A stretch of 64,000 nt of DNA, from positions 71,963,607 to 72,027,606 of the forward strand of contig CM056586.1 of assembly GCA_029721435.1 (NCBI GenBank), read 5' to 3'. Origin of the DNA: Gymnothorax reevesii (lineage: Eukaryota > Chordata > Actinopteri > Anguilliformes > Muraenidae). Both the position numbers and the translations under genes were made by a program. Below the pieces are notes generated by a model that saw nothing but the letters and a program-made list of their open reading frames with translations, ran no database searches and was not told the DNA's origin. Below, one piece after another: positions 45,701 to 57,700 of this stretch. Each line of letters opens with the position of its first letter. Position 1 is the first letter of the stretch.

Positions 45701-48700
45701 GCCACCACTGAGAACGGCATGTGGTACGTCAAAGATGGTCAGAGTCAGTTTGTGAGCAGGATGAAATGACAGCTATTTCAACATCCTGTATTCTACACTT
45801 ACATACGATCCACTTTTCCATAGTATCCAGGGACAGGTATTCACAGGGCATCTGAAACAATGGATTCAAAGGGTCAGTAAATCAGCCATACAGCAGGACT
45901 TGGATCGCACTCCAGATGTTCTGCCCAGAATGAAGGTCAGCAGTCATGGCATTTTTGTGAAGAAAAAAAAGGCACAGGGGTCACACATAAGATGTCACAG
46001 CATTCAACAATCACATCGCAGGTGAGAGGCTAACTGCTCATTTTCATTTGTAACATAAGAAAATGCAAACAAAATGTGACATACAAGTCAATCATATCCA
46101 GGACCATGATGATGAGCAAAATATACATTTCATCTTCAGTTGGCAGAGGATAAACATAGTCAGGTTTATTCTGATTGGTTGGCCTGCACCTGGACATGTA
46201 ACAATTTTCAAAATTCACCTGCGAATATTCAATTACATTTATAATACAAGAGGCCCATGGGCCTAAACGGTCACCTGAGTTGTATAAAAACTGATGCTAT
46301 TGATGTCAATGAACCGAATATACCCAAAAGTATAGTAAAGTTCACCCCCACCCCAGGGGCAAACATGGAGCTCGAGGGTCATGAAGTTCAAAATTTTGAT
46401 AAAGCACCTCAAGAGCCTTCCATCTATGAAGAGAACTGTTTTCCAGTGTACCTGGGTCTGGAGAAGAAGATCTTTAAAATTTCAGCCGATTTGACCAGTT
46501 TTAGCTCCGCCCCTCAGTGCCCCTGGGGATGAGCACCATATAATTCACAATTTTGGTGCATTTTTGACTAAAGAAGGTTCGTGCAAAATTTTACTGAAAT
46601 CGGGTCAGCGGTTTCTGAGAAGTTCAAAATGTAAATTGTTTACAGACGCACGACGCCGGACAAAAGGCAATGAGAGTCGGTCACTTTGGGACTTTGTCTC
46701 AGGTGACCGAATAAAATGTGGAAATCATACATGAAAATATGAGAATCAAAAAATCTAAATAGATAATAGAAGTAAGCAGGTATGATGGTGACACAAATGT
46801 GTTCACGGTGTGACCCCCCCTTTTCTTCAATACTCCACGTATTGATCCACACAGTGTTGATTGACTTTGATGATCCATTGAACTACTCAGATAATTAGTC
46901 CTTCCTGTCGCAGCAGGGGATTCCTACAGAGATGCACAAAACTAAGGAACTGTCCTTTCCAGCTCAGAGAAAATGCTAAAACGCTTTCTGTGGTCAATGA
47001 GCAACATTGCCAGGTGAAAATTAGTTACATTGAAGTTTGCAAAAACCATGGACATTGTCCAAATCTGGATGTTTATCATCTTGTGGTAATCTCTCTCGCT
47101 GGATTGCGGAATTAACCTGGCTTAATTTGCCTGTAGCCCCAACAAGGACCCACAGTTTGCAGTGAATGTGATCGAACCTGGTCATTTGTAAGGCCTGCCA
47201 TCTATTAACTTTACATGGAAGTGCAAAAACGTGCACTACTGATTCCAAATGGCGACGCAGTGCTTCAAATCGTGTGACAAAGGGTCAGCTGACCAATAAG
47301 AAAAACAGCACAGATTTCCCCCACTGAAATCTATCTAGGCCATTCGGCCATGTGTCACATGGGTCAATGACAAATAAGCCATTTGAGGTTTTTTTGGTTT
47401 TTTATGCATCGTTAAAAATGTACAGAATACATTTAATTGAAGTTGGAAGACTGTGTTTAAATGAATCTTAATGGTTGCACAATATTCACAGGGTTTTAGT
47501 ACAATTTTAGATTGTATTTGCAATTTCACCAGCCAAAAAATGTCAGGTTGTGCAACCATAAAATACTTGAAAAAAAAAAAAAAAAACACACACACACTTC
47601 CCTCTTTTTTTTCTAAGTGATTCTTTTAGTCAAGCAGAGTAGACGCTCTCAGGTATACTAAAACATTACTATTTTGTTGTTGAGCTGGGTATTAAAAGTA
47701 TTTTGGTTTTCCAAACAATTTAAGAACAATTAAAATATTAAACTTTGTTTATTTCAAAGGTTTTCAATATAAAATTATGCCCCATATTAATATTATATGA
47801 ATTCATATTTTAAATTACATATCTAATACATTTCACATAGTGTTAACTTGCTCGGACGGTTGCGCCACCTGACATTTTGAGAGTTTGAGATGACAAAATA
47901 TATATCATTTTAATGATGGACTGGAGATATGCTCAAATTAAACTATACAAATTAACAAATTAAATTATAGAATAAAATGACGTTTATAATGAATCACGTG
48001 AAATAATTATAAACCAAAGTAGTGCACTCGGACAATGTCACGTCATTGACTGACGTGTAAATTTGGCTAGTGGTGACCATTGTTTGTCCAGTTATGTGCA
48101 CTCTTTCAGTTTCTATGCAGCAACACACACAAGCAATCAATTGTTAAATGTAACGCAGTTTAAGTCCACGGCTGCAGTTTTTCGCTTGTGATTTTTTTTT
48201 TGATTCAGCGCTGCTTCATCGGCCAAAACGGACAAGCCGCCCCCGTACTCACTGTATCAGACTGGGCAGGATTCAGCATAGTGCTGGGAGCGCTGATTAA
48301 GCTCAGAAGCTGCGCATTCCGCCACTGGTCCGCTGACAGGTTCCGCCGAGGGTAGACCATTTGGAGGGAGATGAGGGCGTCTGATAGGGACTGCACAAGA
48401 AGGTTTAAAAAAAACCCCAAAAAACAGAAAATGTGAGCTACTTATCAATAGTGAAGTGTTTAGATTTAGAACTGGAGTGTAGATTCACCTTTCCATGGGG
48501 AACAAACTCTTCCATCATCTTTTTCAGGGGATTCTCGTAGTCTACAATCATCTGGCCAAGTCTAGGGTATTCCCTGTCACTGGAGAGACCAGAATCAGCA
48601 TGTCAGCTCAAATACACTCATGTTTCTTTGATGAAGATAATGCCATGAGCTTTAGACTTGGAGAATTAAGTCAACACAGTAGACAGACACCAAATGAAAT

Positions 48701-51700
48701 GGCCAGTACAGTAAAAGCATTGCACATCAACCAGCAGGACCAAAGTGTCAATTCAACAGAGCCAATGTAATTAATAATTAGTCTATTAAGCTGGAGTAAT
48801 TATGAATGATGTAATGCAGAGTGTGGAGTGTATAGCAGGTACCTTGAGCCGTGTGTCATTTCGTGAGCGTAATTATACAGCCCGATAATTGCTTTTCGCT
48901 CTTCAATCCGTGACAGCAGCATCATTAAGGTAGTGTAGGTTACAACTAAATCAAGGTAGTTCCGGGTTAGATCAAAATTTACCGTCTATAGCAAGAAAAG
49001 GAGAGCAAAAATGTAATTGAAGTCACAGTTGACTAATAATAACACAGAGGCAGTTGACTTATAATAACTGCATCCACTTAAATGGGTTCGTGAGACTTAC
49101 AATATCAAAAAAAACCTGACAGACGTCAATAGTGTTGAGAAGTTCACAAACGTGATCCTTAGAGAAAAGACGAGAAACAATTGGGCGGGTTAATTGGACA
49201 CCTGTCAATTTGAATTTAATTCACTCATCCTAAGAGAACTGACAAATTAAATTTTACACTTACATTTCAATTAATAGATCAAATGGAAAATGAATTGACA
49301 TGAGGCTATGAATGCTATTAATGTTGCAGATCTTATTTAATGAAAAAACTTACATCACGCTGTAATAGGGTAAGATAAACTGAACTCACCTTAAATTCCA
49401 TAACATCAACAAATGTGAAATAATATAGTGCCAGATTCTTCAAAATTTCAGACTTCTCCTTCTGAAGCTGAGCGAGCTGTTGCTGCAGAGAGGTGAGCAC
49501 AGGGGTTTAGGCTGAACACATGGCGAGTGGCATTAAACTAATGTTAAACAATCCAGTAGGGTTCAGTCACTGCTTTTTCACCAGATAATTGTAATACTAT
49601 TCATTTAAAAGCAATATAGCACTTTCAAAAGTTTAACCCCAGGGGGCAGAATATCCGAAATCATCGCTGACTGAATGACCAGAAGTGGAAGAACCTAACT
49701 GAGGAATCGAGGCTATGATCAGAAGAAACCTTTGGAAATTCAGAGGGACGTTATTGAAATTTTTGGACTATTTCCATGATAATCCAATGTTTTACCATCA
49801 ATTTTTTTCACTTTGTGCCATCCGTCTTCAAAGTTATGAGGGGTTTTGTTGGTAAAACATTTGGTGAAACAGAAATATTTCTCTTAGGTACGCAAGCAGT
49901 AAATGAACCCGGCACTGAATTATGATATTTTGAATATTAGTGTACATATGTAGTACATATATAGCTTTCACCCGATTTGAACAACCAGAGAACAAATGTG
50001 CACTGCTGGATACTGCAGACTCCCAGATTGTAGTTTGTAATTGTTTTAAAATGAATGCTGTTGCAGATGATGAATACGATCTGCAGCTGCTGGTATGTTA
50101 AGTGTGGCATTTCAAACACTGAACATGAATGTACCTAAACAGAAAAGCATATAACACAAAGGCACACAAGGTTATGACAGAATTTTTCTAATATAGGCTG
50201 ATGAAACTCAGATTAATTTTCTGTACTTCCACAAATTAACAAGCACCCTGTTGTCTTGAATAAACTCTGAGAGCAGCTGCAGTAATCTTACAAGACTCAT
50301 TAGACACATTCCCATTCAAAAGTTATTCAGCACTTTACTCAGGTTTTTGTTCATATTTTAGTGAAATATAAGCCATTTTATCTTGTGGAAATAACGGTAC
50401 AAGGAAAGATTTGAATCGTAAGAAGTCAAAAAGAATCTGTCATTTCCCAGGATAGCAACCAAATATTGACAGTCCTTGTCGAAATCAATCAGCTTAGCTG
50501 TTTCCACATCGATCGAAAGTAGCTATATTGATCAATCTGAAGATTTAGATTTAAATTTCAAGTAAATTTTCCTTTTTTTAATCTCTGACTGTTTAAAAAT
50601 CACTGGTATGCAAAAACTTTTGATCAGTAATGCACACAGGTGGCGCCATGTGCAGTGTTGTAGAACATATTTGTCCCCTTCCAAATTTCTTCTGTTTTTC
50701 CATAATTTTTCAAATGATCAAACTAATTTTTATATTACATAAAAATAACTTGACTAAACATGAAGCACAGTTCTCAAGTAAAGCAGGCCAATCCAACCTG
50801 GCCCTATGCAGAAAAGTACTTGCTCTCTTAGTCTCTTAATCAACCAATGAAACCAATTTAATAACAATTGGGTTCAATTTCACTGAACACACCCATGCAT
50901 TATAACCGCCAGCCCTGCTGAATCAAACCCATCTGGCAATGTGAAGTAGGCGAAAAGCAGCACAAGATGCCGCAAGCTAAAGAAATTCAAGAATAGATGA
51001 GAAAAAGTTGTTGATGTCACCCAGTCTGGAAAGGGTGACAAAGCCATTTCCAAGGCTCTGGAACTCCTGGGAATCATAGTGAGAGCCATTATCTACAAAT
51101 ACAGAAAAACTGTAATGTGGTGAATCATCCACCAGGAGTGGCCAACCAACCAGAATTCCTCCAAGAGCGCATCAACGACTCATCCAGGGACTCACAAATG
51201 AACACAGACTAAGATCAAGAGAACTACTGGCCTTACATAGCTCAGTTATGGTCAATCTTCAAGATTCCACTATGACAACAAGACTTGGACCAGGTTCGAA
51301 TCCGAGCCGTGCCAGAGCTGACTGTCGCTAGCAGCCTTTTGATAGAAGTGCATAACTAACTTAAGAGGGATTAGTCGGTGAGGGTCTGCATTGTTTGCTG
51401 CTCAAGGGCCTCCAGCTGGTGAGGCAGGTGCTCGCCAGTGAAATTCTGAGCGATCACATCTTCAGGTCTCCTCCGCCCGTTTTCTGAGGTTGCAAAGTTT
51501 CGAGCTACCAGGCAATAAGAAGCAGCAGCTAACAGGCGCGTCTCGTAGGAGAACTGCAAACTGTTTGTGCTTTCCTCAAGATGGCAAAATGGGTCGATTA
51601 CGAGCATGCATGTAGGCCGATTAGACATTCCAAAATTCCAAATTCTTCTGTGGGCTGATGAATCAAAAGTTGAACTTTTTGGAGGACGTAGGTCCCAGAA

Positions 51701-54700
51701 CATCTGCCATTATGAGAACACAGCATTTCACGATGAGAACTTCATACCAATTGTCCAAAACGGGAGATGGTAACATGATGGTCTGGGGCTGCATTATTGA
51801 CTCAAGATTGGGGCGACATGCCACAACTGATGGAACCATGAATTCTGCTCTCGACCAGAAAATCCGGCAATCAGTTCAGGAGCTGAAGACCAAGCAGACT
51901 TGGGTTACGCAGCAGGACAATGATCCGAAACATACAAGCAAGTCCACTTCTGAATGGCTTAGTTAAGGTTAAAGTTAAGGTTTCGGAGCGGCCCAGTGGA
52001 AGTCCAGACTTGAATCCAATCGAGATCCAGCGGAATGACCATAGACAAGCAGTTCATGCTCAAAAATCCACCAATGTGGCTGAATTAAAACAATTCTGCA
52101 AAAAGTGAGAGGGCCAAACTTCCTCAACAGTAATACAAGACTCATTGCCATTTACTGCAACTGTTAGATTGAGCGGCACAAGCAGTCATGAGCATTCAGG
52201 GGCAATTATTTTTTCAAATGATATGGGTTTTGAATAACTCTTAACCATCAATAAATCAAATGCGTCAAAAACAAAGGAGCTTGTTACTGATTTTCAGAAA
52301 CACTGTGGAAATCCTAAACCAAGCTCTATCCATGGAGAAGATGTTGACACATACAAATATTTGTGTTTGACTCCAAATTGAAGTTTGATGTAAACATTGA
52401 ATGTATTGGAAGCAAAGTCAACAGCGAATTCACTAGTTGAGGAATTTAAAGTCTTTTAATGTCTGTAAGGAAATCTTAGGTATTTTTTACCAGTCTTTTA
52501 TTGAAATTATTTAAAATTTTCTTTTATTTGCTGGTATTGGAGTCTTGCTGTTAAAGACAAGAACAGCCTTATTGTAAAGATCTGTTGTAAAATAACTGGA
52601 GTCCAGCAAAGAGACTTGAGTTCTCTGTGGGAGAGGCAGGTGGTCCAGAGAGCAGAAGGTATAGTTTCCCAACAGGACCACATCCTTTCATCGGAGTTTG
52701 TGTTAATGCCCTCATGCCGCCGTTTTATAGCACCGTCCAGGAAAACAAATGGTTTTTCGAAATCTTTCATTCCTTCTGCTATTAGGCTGTTAAACCTTGA
52801 TGGCTTTACTTGGAATGGATAATGTATTTCTTTCCATGTAAACTCCTGTTCCTGTTTTGTGTTTAACCACATAGTGGTTACACCGGAGGTACAGATTCAT
52901 GCAGGTGGTCTGTTGTCGTTGTTGTTGGGCTGCTTAGGTTTTTATTTATTATTTATTTATTTATATATCTATTTATGAAATGCATTACTTGTTTTATTGA
53001 TTGTTTGTTTTCTTGGCATACATTTGTTTGTGGTTTGTTTTTGTTTTTTAATATGGTCTGGGTAGACTGCTAAACCGAATTTCCCTCTTGGGATAAATAA
53101 AGTCGTCTGAGTAAATGATTAAAAGTTGTGTTTTGTGTTTACTTGCATTGTCTGTCATATTTTAAAATTATTTGGATGATCAGAAACATTTAAATATGAG
53201 AAATATGAAAAAAATTGACGAGGACAAATACTTTTTCACAGTACTGTAAATCAGAGAAATCAAAGAACTGAGTGTAAGTACATCAAAGCATATTGCTAAG
53301 AAAAAAGACCCCAAAAAGTTTATTTTTGCACAAATTCTTTCAGAAGATTAAACCATTAACTAATCACTACTCAGTCAAATGAAAAGTTAATAGAGAGCTA
53401 ATTTTGTCAGTCATCATCCTTGCAGTGCAAATTTGCTCTGAAGTCAAAGTTAGTACATTCTATCAGTTAAGAACACCAGATAGCCCCAAACCAACACGTA
53501 GTACAGGTTTTGATGAATGTAAATGAAGTTTTGTTTAAGGCTGAAATGAATTTTAAAGCGTTAAGTCAGATCTCTTTCCCCCAAAAAATGTAAGCATCAA
53601 TGTTAAGAACAAATTGAAATTCAGAAAAAAATGCTGCACTCTTTGTCCAAATAAAAATAAATAAACATATGGTGAAGGAAAGCTATTTTACAAATAAATA
53701 TGCTGAAATGGTGTCAAATGAACCATGACGAGAAAAGAAAAATTAATTTCATGTGAAAAATCATTCTTCAATAAGATTTACAAAATTCTGTGAGTTGAGT
53801 TTAGGGGGAAAAAGCTGAGAATGTTTTACAGACTATTTGAAAGCCAACAGAGCTGTGTTAGCATGCAGCAAAATAGGAATCCAAGACTGCATACAGAAAT
53901 GGGTGGACATTGCTTGTGTTAAATATGAACAGACATGTTAAAATTCCAGCAATTTTAGCCATTTGCAATTCTTTTTTTTTTATTAAGATAAATTCTTTGG
54001 ATTCCTGAGCAAATGTCTTTATGCTCATACAGACTGCAGACAAGTGAGCTCAAGCTACAAAGCGAGACACATGAGAACTGAAGATAAATAAATCAAAAAG
54101 ACTCCAAAGAGCCCAAAACTTACCAAAAGCACAAATCCAGAAAAAGCCAAGTTAGGCATGCAAAATAAAATGCACAACAAAAAGCATAAAACACCACAAT
54201 ACTTATAAATACTTTGACAAAATTTAGCAAGATGCAGCTACACATCAATTCAAGAAGCGGTGAAACGGCTTTTTACCATGAATACAACTAAAGAAAATGA
54301 ATGTTAAAAAAACAAACAATCCTAAAGAAGACATTTCACAGACAGGCCATAAAATAATGAGTTACTCCAGGCAATAGAAATACACTGGACCGAATGACCA
54401 CATACGCCACAAATATGAGAATGGGCATCAAACCAACAATTTAAGATAAAAATTTGAAAGATTGGTTAGTAGAGTGAATACGTCCTCACATATGCTTCAG
54501 ATGCGTGCATACTTTAAGTTCTCATTTACACAGTTCCTTACAGCACCCTGCATTCCACTCCCTCATAATAAACACATTCAGCCAGCATGTTACCAGATCA
54601 GGATGTATATAACTAACTGTTTAAAGGTTCACTCAGCTAGAGAATGTTTTTGGCTATTTTTCAAAGAAATTATTCGAAAACTAAGATTTGGCTGGTTTGT

Positions 54701-57700
54701 ACGGTCCTAAGCCCCACCCCTCAAAAAAGTCGTTTCACACGGACCTCGTAGTCATATGACCAGTGACGTGTGAAAAGTAAGTGCAAACGTTCCCAGGTGA
54801 TCGACCAGTGGTTTGTTCTATACTGATAATTGATTTCGCCTTGATCAATCCTTCACTTTGTTGATTTTGAGACAACATTCATCAACATGCCAAATTGGAG
54901 TGTAGCGGTAGGCTGTAACAAGATGCAAAACGATGGTATGAGTTTACATCACTTCCCAAAAAAAGACAGTCTCACATATTTGGTAGAGTCTCTCGCATCT
55001 TAGTGGCATTCACCTTCCTGTGCCAAGGTTCGCAATTTTCCAATCAGCGCGCACTGGAGAAATTCCTTTGCGGAACTGAAGTCATTATGCATTAAGCTAC
55101 GCGGGTAGCCCACGGTCCAGCCCCGCTGTACGGCTTCGGTGTAAATGTCTATGTAAGAGAGCTGTGAAGACGAGCTGACAAGTGAGCTTGTGTTTACATT
55201 GCTTTGTTAGTAACTTAGTATCATGATTATTGTTGTTGTTGATGATGACGATCAAGTTTTGTATTTGTGTTCGTTTCTGAAACACTGGCCATATCGTGAT
55301 CCTAGTTCCCGGGGACTACTAAAACTTCGGTACAGCACATATCCGAAAGCGAAACTCAAACATTAACACAAGCGACCGGTCCATGCGAGTATGAAGTTGC
55401 CGTGTTTCTCAGTCCCGTATCGAAGTCCAAAATTTACACTCATTTTGTGTAGTATACAATGTAAGAACGCGTAAAACGACTGTACATGCGTTTACGACCA
55501 ATGCAAACTTTTAGTTTTGCAATCCCAGATGAGATCAGAGCTTTGTTCGCGGAAAAGTTAAAAACCCACAAAATCTGGACAGTTTGTGTCAAATCCTTTC
55601 ATAGGGTATGTAGAAAATGTCTGGATAAGAATATTCCTCCCAAATAAGATAACTATAACTTGTCTTACTTTCACAAATTGGCTGTTGAAATAAGGAGTGA
55701 AACAAGTCACTTTCTGCACTAGCTCCAGTGCAACTTACTTCTCATACGTGGCAGCTGATCAGCCAATCGCTCGTGAGTTTTAAGGAGAGATCTCAAAGTG
55801 TCTAGTTTCTTCATTTTTTGCCAATATGACATACAATTGCGAAAGTTAAATGCTGGATTTGAGAATTACAGGCAATAATACATGTCTACAGCTTTTTTTT
55901 TTTTTTTCTAACTTAGTAAACCAAAATACATTCATTGACACTGGCACTTTCAGAGTAAGAGAGGTAAATGGGTAAGTATAGAAACCAGTACAGTTGATGT
56001 GTCGTCGACTCTATGTTGCCTCCGCCTTATATGGCACAATGAGCCTTGTGTGTAACAGGGTCCGCAAACCTGTAGCAGCCACCAATCCAAAGGCTGAATT
56101 CTCCACTTCCTGAGCGGATTGTGTTTGGGGGCCAAAAATTTTCAACATGGAGTTGGGGCCTAACAGAATTCACCGATTTAAATTTTTTGGAACAGATAAA
56201 CATGATTGTCCATTACTTAATAAAAAATGGTAAGTATTTGTGCACAGTCAACTGCCTCAAGAGTCCCAGGCAAGGAGCAACAAAAAAAAAAAATCCTTTG
56301 TTCCCGGCAACTGGATCAACCTTCCAGAAAAAGTGCCGACCTGAAAGTTCTTGGACTACTGTTCAAAAATAAAATCGACAAAGATCAATCTGACCCAAAA
56401 CAAGCGTCACACCCGTTTCATCCAATTTTGGTAGAGCACGTAGTCAAATTGAAGCTGGTGGTAGTTACTTGTGTGACAGAAGATTCCAAAAAAGCAAAAT
56501 ACACCATTAAAGGATCAGTGAAGGCAAACTGTTGAAAGACATTCCCATAGGTTATCAATAAAGTACAGTTTTGCAAAATGTTTCAAATGTTAACTGGACA
56601 GTCGGTTTCCCGCTGCTGAACACAAATCCCCAAACCCCCTAAGGAAATCGCCCCCAAAGTTGATAGGGTTCATGACCTTAGCAGACCCAAGACTCTTACC
56701 AAATATGAAATGAATCGGCTGAAATTTGTGGCTGTAAAGCAAACCTGTAGGGACGTGTCGGACGCAGCGGGACAACTGCTGAACCACAGCCTGTCTCATT
56801 TGCAAGGAAGCATCCTAAGCAGGGGGCATTTTTAGGAAAAATGGCCTCTTAGGACGGTCTCAACTCAATAGGAAGCACAGGAAACAACCTAGTTAGGTAC
56901 CTCGTCTCGGCGAAATTTTAAAGAAACATCAAGTGGCTCCTTCTCAGCGAAGGAAATACCAAAATGTCATGTGACAAGCTGGAGACGGCAACGGTCCGTA
57001 TTTGATCGAGTTCACATATCATACCGTTTCATCACGAAATTCATTTCTGATCGTTTTTGAGGCGAGAAATTGACTACTTAGATTGCAAATGTCGGCTCTT
57101 TTGTGGGAAAGGACGTTGAATTAAAAACTCGCGCTGACGTTTTCGAAGCGCTGAAGCTCCACGAACTAGACTGACAGAAAGTTAACTTTTACATTTCCTA
57201 TGAAAACTGCTGACCCCGCATTGCAACATAAACCGCGCTGGTCACATGATGCTTCCTAGTTAGTGTTTGTTTTCACGTAACCTTTTTAACGAATAAATCC
57301 TAATAAGGTGGTGTTCTAACTAGGCATCAAGGCGATAGGACGCCTCCTTGCAAATGAGACAGAGCCACAGTACTCACGACTCGTCTCCTGGGACATTTAA
57401 AAGGACTAATGCTGATGTGTTGAGGTTTTGTGTAGATGAGCATCATACAAGTGCTGGTCAACAAATTAGAATAATTTGAAATAGCACAATCGTTAAATTT
57501 TTTTGATGCATTTTTTGTGCAGAAAGCAAATCAGGTGTTCACCGCGCCTGTCCTACTTGTTAGAGTATTCACAGAACTCGCTACCTGTAGAAAATTTGCA
57601 CAGCTGAGCTTTCCAAAAGGCCCATTTAGGCCATTTAACTGTGACAATGTTGTTTTATTGAATTAGAATAATTGAGAAACCGTTTCACTGAATTAGAATA

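Larger units (their letters stand above)
50655..53248 (+). mobile_element. Tc1-like element interrupted by later insertions
   Basis: The left end (TTTGTCCCCTTCCAAATTTC, AATGATCAAACTAATTTTTA, TTGACTAAACA) is opposed by the right end at 53130-53248 (GTGTTTACTTGCATTGTCTG, GATCAGAAACATTTAAATAT, AAATACTTTTTCACAGTACT). The plus-strand gene starts near 50969 with MPQAKEIQE and then a stop. Insertions at about 51290-51560 and 52245-53120 explain its 2.6 kb size. Confidence 0.8.
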
